The notes under the pieces: model-generated
Seen by the model: the letters and a program-made list of their open reading frames with translations, nothing else
What the model was told of the DNA's origin: nothing
Databases searched by the model: none
Part shown: one piece after another, positions 11,674-19,483 of the stretch
Position numbering within the stretch: the first letter of the stretch is position 1
Layout of the letters: each line of letters begins with the position of its first letter
Assembly (NCBI GenBank): GCA_910585505.1
Contig: CAJUFF010000015.1
Span: 1 to 31,606 of the forward strand
DNA: 31,606 nucleotides
Source of the DNA: an uncultured Ruminiclostridium sp.
GTDB taxonomy: Bacteria; Bacillota; Clostridia; Oscillospirales; Ruminococcaceae
Direction: 5' to 3'
Program-made: the position numbers and the translations under genes

Positions 11674-12909
11674 ATGCCTTTTAATAGGATAAAATCGCAT
11701 TTCGCGGCGGCGGTGGACAGTAAAACCGAGACCGCCGAAATAAAAATGTACGGAAACGTTGTAAAAAAGCGCCCGATGAATTGGTGGACGGGCAAGCCGG
11801 CAGAGGGCGATTTCATTATCGGTTCGGAGGTGGTAAAAAAGCTTGAGGAAATAAGCGGCTGCAAAAAGCTTAATATCAGGCTAAATTCTCTCGGCGGCGA
11901 CGTACACGAGGCGATACTTATACATAACCGCCTTCGGGAAATGGCGAAGAACGGCACGGAGATCCATTGCTCCGTGGACGGTGTGGCGATGTCGGCAGGA
12001 TCGATGATAATGTGCGCCGCCGACAAGGTGACGGTTACCGCTTCCTCCCTTATCATGATACACAAATCGCTTACGGGGCTCTGCGGTTGGTACAACGGAG
12101 ACGATCTCATAAAGCTTGCGGAGGAAAGCGGGCAGTATGACAGGGTGATCGCGGCGGCTTACAGGCGAAAGACGGGAAAAACGGAAAAAGAACTGTTGGA
12201 CATGATGTCGGAGGAAACGTATATGCCGGGAGAAGAGGCGGTGGAAAAGGGCTTCGCCGACGAGCTTATGGAAAACGGAGAAAAGCTTGAAATCGCAGCC
12301 TGCGCCGACAAATCCGCTCTTATCGTAAACGGCGGATATTTTCCTTTAATGGGGCTTAAATGTCCAGAAAGCATACCAATGGCAGAAGAGTCCGAACCGG
12401 AAAGCGGAGAGGGCGCTGCGATAGAGAACGAAAAACATAAGGAGGTAAAAACAGTGGGAAAGGATCTTAAAGAAATTAAGGACTTAAAGGAGCTTAAGGC
12501 GGAAAATCCCGAGCTTGCCGCAGCTGTCGAGGAGGAAATCAAAAGCGCCTGCCTTAAGGAACAGGAGACCGCAAGCGGCGAAGCGGCAAAGAAAGCGGCG
12601 GAAGCCGAACGCAAGCGGATAGCCGAAATCGACGAAATCGCCGCTATTTATTCCGCCGATACCGTAAAAGAGGCAAAGTACGGAGACGAAGCCTGTACGG
12701 CGGCCGAAATGGCATACAGAGCCGCAAAGGAGGACGCGAAGAGGGGAGAGGATTATCTCAGAAACATGCAGAGGGATAACGAGGCTTCAAAAGCGGAAAA
12801 GGTGACCGGCGCGGCTTTGCCCGATGATACGCAGTACGCGGTTAGAACGGAAGAGCAGCTGATGCAGGACGCGAGAGATACCGTCGGCGCAATGCTGACG
12901 GGAAAATAA
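11674..12909 (+). CDS. ClpP-type prohead protease with C-terminal scaffold
   Basis: A 411-aa fusion. Residues about 40-200 form a ClpP/S14-like serine protease: NSLGGDVHEA; catalytic Ser107 in GVAMSAGS; His130 in IMIHKS; and Asp196 in EKGFADEL as the likely third residue. Residues about 261-411 are a charged, helical, coiled-coil region rich in Ala, Glu and Lys, typical of a capsid scaffold. The protease cleaves scaffold and head proteins during maturation. An internal ribosome site and GTG at 12454 would make the scaffold separately, as in lambda C/Nu3. Position between portal and decoration protein fits the lambda gene order. Start ATG has AAGGAGG upstream in the portal gene's 3' end. Confidence 0.92.
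   Translation: MPFNRIKSHFAAAVDSKTETAEIKMYGNVVKKRPMNWWTGKPAEGDFIIGSEVVKKLEEISGCKKLNIRLNSLGGDVHEAILIHNRLREMAKNGTEIHCSVDGVAMSAGSMIMCAADKVTVTASSLIMIHKSLTGLCGWYNGDDLIKLAEESGQYDRVIAAAYRRKTGKTEKELLDMMSEETYMPGEEAVEKGFADELMENGEKLEIAACADKSALIVNGGYFPLMGLKCPESIPMAEESEPESGEGAAIENEKHKEVKTVGKDLKEIKDLKELKAENPELAAAVEEEIKSACLKEQETASGEAAKKAAEAERKRIAEIDEIAAIYSADTVKEAKYGDEACTAAEMAYRAAKEDAKRGEDYLRNMQRDNEASKAEKVTGAALPDDTQYAVRTEEQLMQDARDTVGAMLTGK
12454..12909 (+). CDS. Nested scaffold protein from an internal start
   Basis: Inside the protease gene and in the same frame, AAGGAGG (12439-12445) is followed eight bases later by GTG (12454). Translation from here gives a 151-aa protein identical to the C-terminal region of the fusion: an almost wholly helical, highly charged polypeptide (GKDLKEIKDLKELKAENPEL...). 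Lambda makes its scaffold Nu3 in just this way from within gene C, so separate expression is expected. The strength and spacing of the ribosome site are better than those of many genuine starts in this window. Confidence 0.65.
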   Translation: MGKDLKEIKDLKELKAENPELAAAVEEEIKSACLKEQETASGEAAKKAAEAERKRIAEIDEIAAIYSADTVKEAKYGDEACTAAEMAYRAAKEDAKRGEDYLRNMQRDNEASKAEKVTGAALPDDTQYAVRTEEQLMQDARDTVGAMLTGK

Positions 12910-12926
12910 CAGAAGAGGAGAAAAGT

Positions 12927-13295
12927 ATGATCGAACTGAATGAAAAAATCGCCTGTTGTGAGCCCGATGATTTAATCGTTGATACCTATCCTCCCTGCCG
13001 TGTGGGTGGCGGATATTTGGCGGCAGGCGCTGGAGAGCTTGCGCGAGGGACAGTGCTGGCGAAAAACGCAGAGGGAAAGCTTGAGGTTTTAGGCAAAACG
13101 GAAGGGGCGAAAGCTTACGGGATTCTTGCTGATCCTGTAAAGGGCGGGGACGAGGAAACTCCCGTCAATGTTTATATCAGCGGAAAGTTTAACAGAAACA
13201 AAATCAGCGCGGCGGAAGGGTATACAATGACCGAGGACGACATTGACACGCTCAGAGCCTACGGCATCGAGCTTACCGCGGCAATGAAATATTAA
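12927..13295 (+). CDS. Head decoration protein, lambda gpD-like
   Basis: A 122-aa protein of the gpD-like decoration family, which trims and stabilises the expanded capsid at its three-fold axes. Family signs: the N-terminal strand ending VGGGYLAAGAGELARGTVLAKNAEGKLEV; the GILADPV motif with VNVYISGKFNRNKI; and a C-terminal LRAYGIELTAAMKY that matches the usual 'LR..GI.l..a..' ending. Its place between protease/scaffold and major capsid protein is the lambda order. AGAAGAGGAG lies upstream of the ATG. Confidence 0.85.
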   Translation: MIELNEKIACCEPDDLIVDTYPPCRVGGGYLAAGAGELARGTVLAKNAEGKLEVLGKTEGAKAYGILADPVKGGDEETPVNVYISGKFNRNKISAAEGYTMTEDDIDTLRAYGIELTAAMKY

Positions 13296-13309
13296 GGAGG
13301 TAATTTTAA

Positions 13310-14392
13310 ATGCCCGTAACCAATACGATAGATATTTTCAGCACATATACGATGATGGCGGTTTTAGAGCAGATAACTCCCGAAACCTTTTTCTTTAAAG
13401 ACCGCTATTTCCCTACCGGAGAAGGGGACATTTTCAAATCGGACGAGGTTCTGGTTGAATACCGCAGGGGCAGCCGTAAAATGGCGGCTTTCGTAACGCC
13501 ACGAATCGGCGCGATACCCGTTGAAAGAAGAGGATACGAGGTTCACAAGTACGAACCCGCCTACACCGGACTTTCACATCCCATAACCTTGGACGATCTC
13601 ACAAAAAGAGGCTTCGGGGAGGCGTTATATTACAATAGTACGCCCGCACAAAGAGCGCTTAAGCTCCAAAAGGAGGATTACGCCGACCTTGACAGCCGCA
13701 TTACCCGCCGCGAGGAATGGATGGCGGTACAGACTATGATAAACAACGCCTGTACGATGCAGGAGTACTACGAAGACGGTACAAAGGGCGAAAAGCGCTA
13801 TGTACAGTTTTTTGAGGGCGAAAGCTCGGAACACTTGTACACAACCGCGAACAAATGGAACAGCGACAAGGGCAATATTATCGGCGACGTAAAGGCTATG
13901 TGCAGACTTCTTTCCTCAAGGGGATTAAGGGCGGAGGACCTTATAATCGGTTCCGACGTGTCGGACGTTTTCTGTAACAATCCCGCGATTCTTAAGCTTC
14001 TCGACGCCAATCTGAAAGTAAATTTCGGGAGCATTGACGAAAAAATAGAATATCCCGGCATTTCCACCTTGGGCGTGCTGAATTTCGGCGGACACCGGCT
14101 TAAGGTTTGGGTAGCGGACAATACATATGAGGACGAAGACGGAAACGATGTGCCCTACTTCCCTGCCGACGGCGCAATGGTAACATTTCCGGGGTGCGGT
14201 CACCTTATGTACGGTCAGATTTCCCAGATTCCCTACGACAGCATAGATTTTCAGACCTTTGCGGCAAAGCGCGTGCCCAATCTGTTCATCGACAGAAAAC
14301 ACAGCACAAGATCGCTTGTATTGGCGGCTCGTCCTCTGGCGGCGCCTAAGGTGTACTGTCCTTATATTTTCGCGGATAAGGTAATAGGCTGA
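13310..14392 (+). CDS. Major capsid protein, lambda gpE family
   Basis: A 360-aa HK97-fold capsid protein of the gpE family (Phage_cap_E). Recognisable blocks: FFKDRYFPTGEGDIFKSDEVLVEYRRGSRKMAAFV near the N-terminus; YTGLSHPITLDDLTKRGFGE; the helix RITRREEWMAVQTMINN; PADGAMVTFPGC; and a C-terminal end RSLVLAARPLAAPKVYCPYIFADKVI, all in family order. Normal family length. Start follows an AAGGAGG ribosome site, probably the strongest in the window, as expected for the most abundant head protein. Confidence 0.95.
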   Translation: MPVTNTIDIFSTYTMMAVLEQITPETFFFKDRYFPTGEGDIFKSDEVLVEYRRGSRKMAAFVTPRIGAIPVERRGYEVHKYEPAYTGLSHPITLDDLTKRGFGEALYYNSTPAQRALKLQKEDYADLDSRITRREEWMAVQTMINNACTMQEYYEDGTKGEKRYVQFFEGESSEHLYTTANKWNSDKGNIIGDVKAMCRLLSSRGLRAEDLIIGSDVSDVFCNNPAILKLLDANLKVNFGSIDEKIEYPGISTLGVLNFGGHRLKVWVADNTYEDEDGNDVPYFPADGAMVTFPGCGHLMYGQISQIPYDSIDFQTFAAKRVPNLFIDRKHSTRSLVLAARPLAAPKVYCPYIFADKVIG

Positions 14393-14417
14393 GAGATTTC
14401 GGAAAGGAAGGGTAAAA

Positions 14418-14870
14418 ATGTATATCAGGATAATCAAAGGAAACTACGGTCACGCGAACGGGCTGTCCGTAACGGTTAAAACGCCGAAGGACAAGCCTTT
14501 CGAGGTGAGCGACAGTGAGGCTTTGAGACTTGCCGGGCTTAAGGTCGCCGAGATCGTTGAATCTCCTTCGGCAAAAAAGGAGAAGGAAGCGGACGTTGAT
14601 TACGAAAACAGCGTTCCGAAGGCTGCGGACAATGCCGACAGCGCGGAGGGAAACGAAAATAATTCGGAAAACGGCGATTTCAGAAGTGAGGAATACGAAA
14701 GCGGCATTCCGAAGTACAGCGCGGAAAACACAAACGCGGAATTGCTGGCTATCGCGGAGGAATACGGTATCGACATTCCCGCAAAGGCTACCAAGGCGCA
14801 GATCATAGAAGCTCTCGACAGTTATTTCGGGGACATGCCCGTACTTACCGCTAAGGAGCCGGAGGAATGA
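14418..14870 (+). CDS. Connector-region protein with Rho_N/HeH-like C-terminus
   Basis: A 150-aa protein occupying the lambda gpFI position after the capsid gene. Residues 1-45 form a small beta-rich domain (IRIIKGNYGHANGLSVTVKTPKDKPFEVSDSEALRLAGLKVAEIV). Residues about 50-105 are acidic, low-complexity and probably disordered. Residues about 108-140 (NTNAELLAIAEEYGIDIPAKATKAQIIEALDSYF) form a two-helix HeH/Rho_N-like motif often seen at the ends of phage structural proteins. Role in head completion or DNA packaging is inferred from position. Its stop overlaps the next start (ATGA). Confidence 0.6.
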   Translation: MYIRIIKGNYGHANGLSVTVKTPKDKPFEVSDSEALRLAGLKVAEIVESPSAKKEKEADVDYENSVPKAADNADSAEGNENNSENGDFRSEEYESGIPKYSAENTNAELLAIAEEYGIDIPAKATKAQIIEALDSYFGDMPVLTAKEPEE

Positions 14871-15235
14871 GCTTTAAGGATATGGTGAAGCGGGACATCA
14901 AGGGCGTTTTTCTCAATACCGACGAGTTTGCGCAGCTGCATACGGTGAGGTACGACGGAGAAGAATACAGAGATATTCCTGTTTCGCTGCAAAAAATCAG
15001 GCAGTCGGACAAAAAAGCCGGTTCAAATAATCACAGCGAGGGGATATATTTAGTCAGCGCCAAAGCGTACTTCGATATAAACGACACGGACGGCAAACTG
15101 CCCGAACAGGGTATGATATTTGCTGTGGATGACGGCGAGGCTAACGGAAAGCCGTTCTTCGTAAGGTATCGGATCGTGACCTCGGAAAACGTTATGGGTA
15201 TGGCTTGTTTGGAACTGGAGGCGTATGATGAGTGA
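14867..15235 (+). CDS. Head-tail joining protein
   Basis: A 122-aa protein following the connector gene with a 4-bp ATGA overlap. It starts MSFKDMVKRDIKGVFLNTDEFAQLHTVRYDG, the style of Firmicutes head-tail joining proteins (gpFII-like / Phage_tail_S family), and ends with a beta-rich part: PFFVRYRIVTSENVMGMACLELEAYDE. Such proteins seal the portal after packaging and receive the tail. Assignment rests on this pattern and on gene order. Its stop overlaps the start of the next gene by about 8 bp. Confidence 0.65.
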   Translation: MSFKDMVKRDIKGVFLNTDEFAQLHTVRYDGEEYRDIPVSLQKIRQSDKKAGSNNHSEGIYLVSAKAYFDINDTDGKLPEQGMIFAVDDGEANGKPFFVRYRIVTSENVMGMACLELEAYDE

Positions 15236-15980
15236 CGAAGCTAAAAATGGGTTGGTCTTAATAGACTTTGGCGGTGATGTGGTTGACAGAGCAAGGCTAT
15301 TCTTTAGCATTCAACCCGCAAATGTTCATACTGTCGTATTTCCCGCAATAAAAAGAACGGCAAACTTGGTAAGGCGTGAAACAACCAAAGCTATTAGGGA
15401 AAAATACGATATTTCGGTTGCAAACCTTCGCGCCGAAGAAAATGTCCAAATGTACAGTAAAATTGGGGAAGATAAGTTTTACACTTATATCCATTACAGA
15501 GCATATAAAGGCATTCCTTTATTTCGTTTCAACGGGGTCACTCCAAAATATCCCAAGGTTGATACAAGCAAATTAGTTCCTGTAATTATGGCGGGACTTA
15601 GAGCTCCTATAGTTAAATCAGCAAATGAGCGTAGAGCGCATTGGCAAATGGTTTATCCGGGCGTGGAGGCTTCGGCTCACGTACTAAAAGGTAACTCTAA
15701 CAAAAAGCTTGAAAATACATTTGTAGCAACTATGAAATCCGGACATACAGGTATTTTTAAGCGAACCGGAGCGGCGACTTCCGGATTATATGGCGGTAAT
15801 GACGAAATCCAAGAGCTTTATGGTCCCAACATAGTTCAAATGCTCGGCAATAGAGAAGTGCAGGACAAAATTACCCAAAAGGCCGAAGCGTACTTTGTAG
15901 CAAGAATTGAGCACGAAATTGATAGACTTTGGGCGCAAAACTTTTTAAGTGATGAACAATGGGGTGAAATGAACCGATAA
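15228..15980 (+). CDS. Minor tail protein Z-like, AT-rich allele
   Basis: A 250-aa protein resembling the lambda gpZ family: FPAIKRTANLVRRETTKAIREKYDI is the expected N-terminal helix, followed by basic beta-rich segments and a C-terminal helix RIEHEIDRLW. It probably completes the tail or head-tail interface. GGAGG lies six bases before the ATG at 15228; an adjacent ATG at 15225 is also in frame. Striking base composition: sampled stretches are about 37-43% G+C, against about 50-55% in genes on either side, and codons are correspondingly A/T-ended. The shift starts near 15240 and ends near 16010, so this gene looks recently swapped in by recombination. Confidence 0.65.
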   Translation: MSDEAKNGLVLIDFGGDVVDRARLFFSIQPANVHTVVFPAIKRTANLVRRETTKAIREKYDISVANLRAEENVQMYSKIGEDKFYTYIHYRAYKGIPLFRFNGVTPKYPKVDTSKLVPVIMAGLRAPIVKSANERRAHWQMVYPGVEASAHVLKGNSNKKLENTFVATMKSGHTGIFKRTGAATSGLYGGNDEIQELYGPNIVQMLGNREVQDKITQKAEAYFVARIEHEIDRLWAQNFLSDEQWGEMNR

Positions 15981-16011
15981 ATTATCAATTAAACGGAATG
16001 AGGTGATTTAA

Positions 16012-16512
16012 GTGACGCAGGTTCAATTGCTTGAGGATTTAAAGCGGTTATGTGAAGAAGCCGTCAAAAAAATGATTATGCCCGTACAGCTCCAGAAGGG
16101 CGACGCCAAAACCAAGGAAAGAGCGCCGGAGGTATATAAGATGAGACTGCCGCATACCAGTGACGCGAAAAAATACGCGCCGTATATAATTATACAGGTT
16201 ATCGACTCCAAGCACATACAGCCCGAAGGACAGCTCCCTGTGTATACGGCGACCGTAAGATTTGTTTTCGCCGTATACGGCGAGGACGAGCAGGAAGGCG
16301 CCCTTATGCTGATGAACCTTATGGACAGGGTAAGGTACAAGCTTCTGAAACAGGTTCAGGTGGGGGACGAATTTCTGCTGGACGTTCACAGCCCCCTCGA
16401 AACGCTTATATATCCCGATTATATGGGAGAATTTTATGCGGGAGAAATGGTTGGTACCTTCTATCTCCCGCCCACAGAAAGAGAGGTTAATTTTGAAGAA
16501 AAAAGATTCTGA
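16012..16512 (+). CDS. Tail terminator/completion protein
   Basis: A 166-aa protein in the position of a tail terminator (lambda gpU, Mu gp37 types), which caps the finished tail and joins it to the head. It has an N-terminal helix (VQLLEDLKRLCEEAV), a beta core (YIIIQVIDSKHIQ...TATVRFVFAVYGEDEQEGALMLMNLMDRVR) and a C-terminal YAGEMVGTFYLPP strand, which is typical for these proteins. Start is GTG with GAGGTG upstream. G+C returns to the surrounding level within its first codons. The identification rests on fold pattern and position, not on a strong motif. Confidence 0.6.
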   Translation: MTQVQLLEDLKRLCEEAVKKMIMPVQLQKGDAKTKERAPEVYKMRLPHTSDAKKYAPYIIIQVIDSKHIQPEGQLPVYTATVRFVFAVYGEDEQEGALMLMNLMDRVRYKLLKQVQVGDEFLLDVHSPLETLIYPDYMGEFYAGEMVGTFYLPPTEREVNFEEKRF

Positions 16513-16858
16513 AATTACCGCGGCCGAGGTTAAGACTGGGCTTGAAACAAACGAACCCGCAGGCAGCGCCGAAAAAACGGATTATGAAGCAAGCGGCGTA
16601 TACGTATATCTCGGCCCAACGGTAAAAGGGATAGTAACAAACGGAAGCATTATGCGCGGCACGAAAAACTCGGTAATGGAATACATCGCTCAGCGCGCCG
16701 AGACCGTGGGGCTTAAGGAAAAAGCGGCAAAAATAGGCAGACTGATGATAAAAGACAGAGATGTTTCGGCCGCGAGGGAACAGATAAGAACGGGCGGAAA
16801 CGGTCTTTCGAGAGCCTATGAAGCGGTGCTTTCCGCGGAAAACGGAGGTGAGAAATAA
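16493..16858 (+). CDS. Conserved phage structural-region protein of unknown function
   Basis: A 121-aa protein between tail terminator and sheath. After a charged, probably disordered N-terminus (about 35 residues) comes the block GVYVYLGPTVKGIVTNGSIMRGTKNSVMEYI, which recurs in unnamed proteins at this place in Clostridia contractile phages as I remember them. The frame is open back to 16436, but GAGAGG six bases before the TTG at 16493 is the only good ribosome site, giving a 20-bp overlap with the preceding gene. The stop overlaps the sheath ATG (TAATG). Confidence 0.6.
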   Translation: MKKKDSEITAAEVKTGLETNEPAGSAEKTDYEASGVYVYLGPTVKGIVTNGSIMRGTKNSVMEYIAQRAETVGLKEKAAKIGRLMIKDRDVSAAREQIRTGGNGLSRAYEAVLSAENGGEK

Positions 16859-18285
16859 TGCTTGAACACGGTATAAATACCTACAAGGAGGATACGTCCA
16901 TCGTTTCCGTCAAAACGGCGGCGGTGGGTATTCCCTTTTTTATCGGCGCTTGGCCTTGTCATATCGGAAAGGGGTATACGGGAAAGCCCCAGTATGTGAC
17001 CTCTTTTTCCGAAGGCAGAGAGCTGGGAGGCTACAGCGCCGAGTGGAGAACGGCGGAGGGTAAGCCGAAATGGAGCTTATGCCAGGCGCTGTACGCGCAT
17101 TTTGTGCTTATGGCGATGTCTCCCGCCGTATTCTATAATATCTTTGACCCCGCGAAACACAAAAAAACGGTTCCGGAAACGGAGTATGCCGTAGCCGATC
17201 ACGCGGTGCTGCTTGACTCCGATACCATTGACAGCGAAAAGCTTACGGTAAAGGCCGGAGAAAATACGCTTGTCCGCGATGTGGATTTCGAGGCGTTTTA
17301 TAATGGGAAAGGCTTCTGCATTGAGCTTCTGGAGGACGGAGGGAGCTACGGCGCGGAAGCTCTTTCCGTGACGTATGAGACCGCCGACCTTTCCTTAATT
17401 ACCGCCGAGGACGTGGAATTGGCGGTTGAAGCCGTGGAAATGTGCGGAAGCGTCGCGGGGGTTGTTCCCGATCTGATATGCGCCCCCGGCTGGTCCTCCG
17501 ACGCTGCGGTGGCGGCGGTCATGGCGGCAAAAGCGCCCTCGATAAACGGTATTTTCAGGGGCAAGGCGGTTGTCGATATTGATTCCTCAAAGAACGGCGC
17601 GTCGAATTATTCGCGGGTTCTCGCGGTCAAAAACGGCGGAGGCTTTACAAGCGAGGACATGATAGTGTGCTGGCCTATGGTAAAAAGCGGAGACTATCTC
17701 TTTGATCTGTCGGTAATAGTATGCGGCATGATAGCGAAGGTAGATTCAGGCAACGCCGATTGTCCTTATGAATCACCCTCGAATAAAGACCTCACCATCA
17801 CCGGCACGGTAAACGCCGAGGGAGAGGAAATCAATATCACTCCTCCCCAGGCGGATATGCTGAGCATTACCGACGGCGTGGTGACCGTTCTCAACAATAA
17901 CGGCTGGGTGCTTTGGGGAAACTATTTAGCGTGCTTCCCCAAGATTTCCGACGTGGCGAAGGTGTTTATCTGCACCAACAGAACGCAGGACTGGCTGTGC
18001 AACACCTTTGTCAACACCTACCGTCAGTACATAGACAAGCCTTTGAATCCCCCGCTCAGAGACGCGATAATAAACAGCTTCAACATCTGGCTCAGCGGGC
18101 TTACCGCGGAGGGCAAGCTGTACGGCGGCGAGATCGAGTACAGATCGGAGCTTAACCCCGTCACCTCGCTTATGGAGGGCAAATTCAGACTTGACACCAA
18201 GGCGGCTTCACCCGTTCCCGCGCAGCGTATTGATATGCATATCGAATACAGCGTGGATATGCTTGAAGCGGCAATGAACAGCTGA
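16858..18285 (+). CDS. Tail sheath protein
   Basis: A 475-aa sheath subunit, the protein whose helical array contracts to drive the tube into the cell. Family features: an N-terminal segment GINTYKEDTSIVSVKTAAVGIPFFIGAWP; a variable outer domain (about residues 85-190); the conserved core VVPDLICAPGWSSDAAVAAVMAAKA and MIVCWPMVK; and the C-terminal domain NNNGWVLWGNY..., ICTNRTQDWLCNTFVNTYRQYIDKPLN, which ends in the strand that links neighbours. With the tube gene immediately downstream, this shows a contractile tail. Start overlaps the preceding stop. Confidence 0.95.
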   Translation: MLEHGINTYKEDTSIVSVKTAAVGIPFFIGAWPCHIGKGYTGKPQYVTSFSEGRELGGYSAEWRTAEGKPKWSLCQALYAHFVLMAMSPAVFYNIFDPAKHKKTVPETEYAVADHAVLLDSDTIDSEKLTVKAGENTLVRDVDFEAFYNGKGFCIELLEDGGSYGAEALSVTYETADLSLITAEDVELAVEAVEMCGSVAGVVPDLICAPGWSSDAAVAAVMAAKAPSINGIFRGKAVVDIDSSKNGASNYSRVLAVKNGGGFTSEDMIVCWPMVKSGDYLFDLSVIVCGMIAKVDSGNADCPYESPSNKDLTITGTVNAEGEEINITPPQADMLSITDGVVTVLNNNGWVLWGNYLACFPKISDVAKVFICTNRTQDWLCNTFVNTYRQYIDKPLNPPLRDAIINSFNIWLSGLTAEGKLYGGEIEYRSELNPVTSLMEGKFRLDTKAASPVPAQRIDMHIEYSVDMLEAAMNS

Positions 18286-18340
18286 CGCAACAACGCGACA
18301 ACACGATAATGCAACGACGTAAAAATAAAGGAGCGATTAA

Positions 18341-18862
18341 ATGAATCAGATTGAAGGAACGATTGCGGCTTATATATACGAGGACGGCAAACAGTATCTT
18401 GGGGTGGCGGACGTGAGTATGCCCGATATCGAATACGCCACTTTTCAGCTAAGCGGTCTGGGACTTTGCGGCGAAGCCGAATACGGAGCCTTATGCCAGT
18501 TTAAGCCCATGAAAATGACCCTGAACTTCAGCGAAACCTCGGAAGCTCATTATATCCTGTCCGAACAAAGAATGCATATGCTGACCCTTAACGTCTGCAA
18601 GCAGACGCATGATTACAGCGAAAGACAGCTTCACACCGCCGGTATGAAATATGTAATGCAGGTGCAGCCCATCAAATCCGCCGGCGGCACGATAGCGCCC
18701 GCGAAGCAGCAGAACGTGTCAACGGAATTTTCCGTATTTATGCTTAAGGAATTCATTGACGAAAAGGTGGTGCGCCACATTGACGTAATTAACTACATAA
18801 ATATCGGATATAACGGGGTCGACATTGCGGCACCCATACGCAAGGCGCTTGGAATGGCTTAA
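18341..18862 (+). CDS. Major tail tube protein (P2 FII family)
   Basis: A 173-aa tube subunit of the P2 gpFII family. It begins MNQIEGTIAAYIYEDGKQYLGVADVSMPDIEYATFQLSGLGLCGE, a match to the family's 'g.adV.lP.le..t....G.G..Ge' pattern, and ends with the beta-rich domain HIDVINYINIGYNGVDIAAPIRKALGM. It stacks into the inner tube surrounded by the sheath. AAAGGAG precedes the ATG, and sheath-then-tube order is normal. Confidence 0.93.
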   Translation: MNQIEGTIAAYIYEDGKQYLGVADVSMPDIEYATFQLSGLGLCGEAEYGALCQFKPMKMTLNFSETSEAHYILSEQRMHMLTLNVCKQTHDYSERQLHTAGMKYVMQVQPIKSAGGTIAPAKQQNVSTEFSVFMLKEFIDEKVVRHIDVINYINIGYNGVDIAAPIRKALGMA

Positions 18863-18880
18863 CGGAAATCGGAACAAAAT

Positions 18881-18922
18881 AAAATGCTTATGCGCTCTCT
18901 TTTCGGGGGCGCATAGTGTTTT
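18881..18922 (+). terminator. Terminator-like hairpin between tube and chaperone genes
   Basis: An imperfect long stem: TATGCGC-type arm (from 18881) pairs with GCGCATA and flanking GTGTTTT (to 18922), with a loop including TCTCTTTTCGG. Four T residues end the 3' arm. As an attenuator it would lower expression of the tail chaperone and tape genes relative to sheath and tube, which matches the amounts needed. Strength not calculated. Confidence 0.45.
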
Positions 18923-18951
18923 ATATTAAACTGAAAAGGAGTAAAAAAACA

Positions 18952-19338
18952 ATGGCAAAGGAAGAAATAAAGGACACCGGTCTTACGGAAGAGGACGAAA
19001 AGAAAATAGACGAGATCGCCGATGAGATGGAAGCGGCGGAGGGACAGTGGGAGTATAAGCTGATAAAGCCTATCTTCTTTGAAGGGCAGCAGTATGATAC
19101 CCTGCACTTTGATTTTGAAAACCTGACCGCCGAAGACGCGCTGAACATTGACGATGAGTTGGCGGTAAAAGGCGGCATAACATATATGGCGGATGCTTTT
19201 AATCCCCGCTTTTTAATGCATATGGCGATAAGAGCCTGCAAAGAGCCATTGTCGGAAATCGCTTTCAAAAAGATGTATCTTGCGGATTATTACAGGATAA
19301 AAAACAGAGCAAGAAATTTTTTAATCCGCTTAGTCTGA
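18952..19338 (+). CDS. Tail assembly chaperone, short form (gpE-like)
   Basis: A 128-aa protein of the gpE/TAC_7-like tail assembly chaperones that bind the tape measure protein before tube assembly. After an acidic N-terminus, the core WEYKLIKPIFFEGQQYDTLHFDFENLTAEDALNIDDELAVKGG is the recognisable region. AAAAGGAG precedes ATG 18952. The frame stops at TGA 19336, inside a stem-loop just after a slippery run, so it is very likely also made as a longer -1 frameshift product (see next entries). Position between tube and tape genes is diagnostic. Confidence 0.8.
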   Translation: MAKEEIKDTGLTEEDEKKIDEIADEMEAAEGQWEYKLIKPIFFEGQQYDTLHFDFENLTAEDALNIDDELAVKGGITYMADAFNPRFLMHMAIRACKEPLSEIAFKKMYLADYYRIKNRARNFLIRLV

Positions 19339-19352
19339 AAAGGCTAAGGCGG
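19314..19352 (+). promoter_or_regulatory. Programmed -1 frameshift signal
   Basis: Two overlapping slippery heptamers in the chaperone frame: A-AAT-TTT (19314-19320) and T-TTT-TTA (19317-19323). A stem CCGCTTAG (19326-19333) with CTAAGGCGG (19344-19352; one bulged G) begins 2-5 nt later and holds the zero-frame stop TGA in its loop. This is the expected arrangement at this gene in lambda- and P2-like phages. Confidence 0.72.
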
Positions 19353-19475
19353 AATTGTCTGATAATGGCGGGGCAAGGATACGCTCCGCTTGATTTTTGG
19401 CTTAAAATGCCTTTGATACGGCTTGAGAAATGGATCAAAGAGCATAACAGGCTGATGAAGGAATCGAGAAAGTAG
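19323..19475 (+). CDS. Tail assembly chaperone, -1 frame extension (gpE' part)
   Basis: Reading in the -1 frame from the slippery site gives NPLSLKRLRRNCLIM, then AGQGYAPLDFWLKMPLIRLEKWIKEHNRLMKESRK, ending at TAG 19473-19475, nine bases before the tape measure gene. The sequence is basic and helical, as in the extension parts of chaperone fusions. An in-frame ATG at 19365 exists, but its ribosome site is poorly spaced, so a frameshifted 178-aa fusion is the likely product. The extension is expected to bind the tape measure protein. Confidence 0.65.
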   Translation, partial: NPLSLKRLRRNCLIMAGQGYAPLDFWLKMPLIRLEKWIKEHNRLMKESRK

Positions 19476-19483
19476 GAGGAAAA

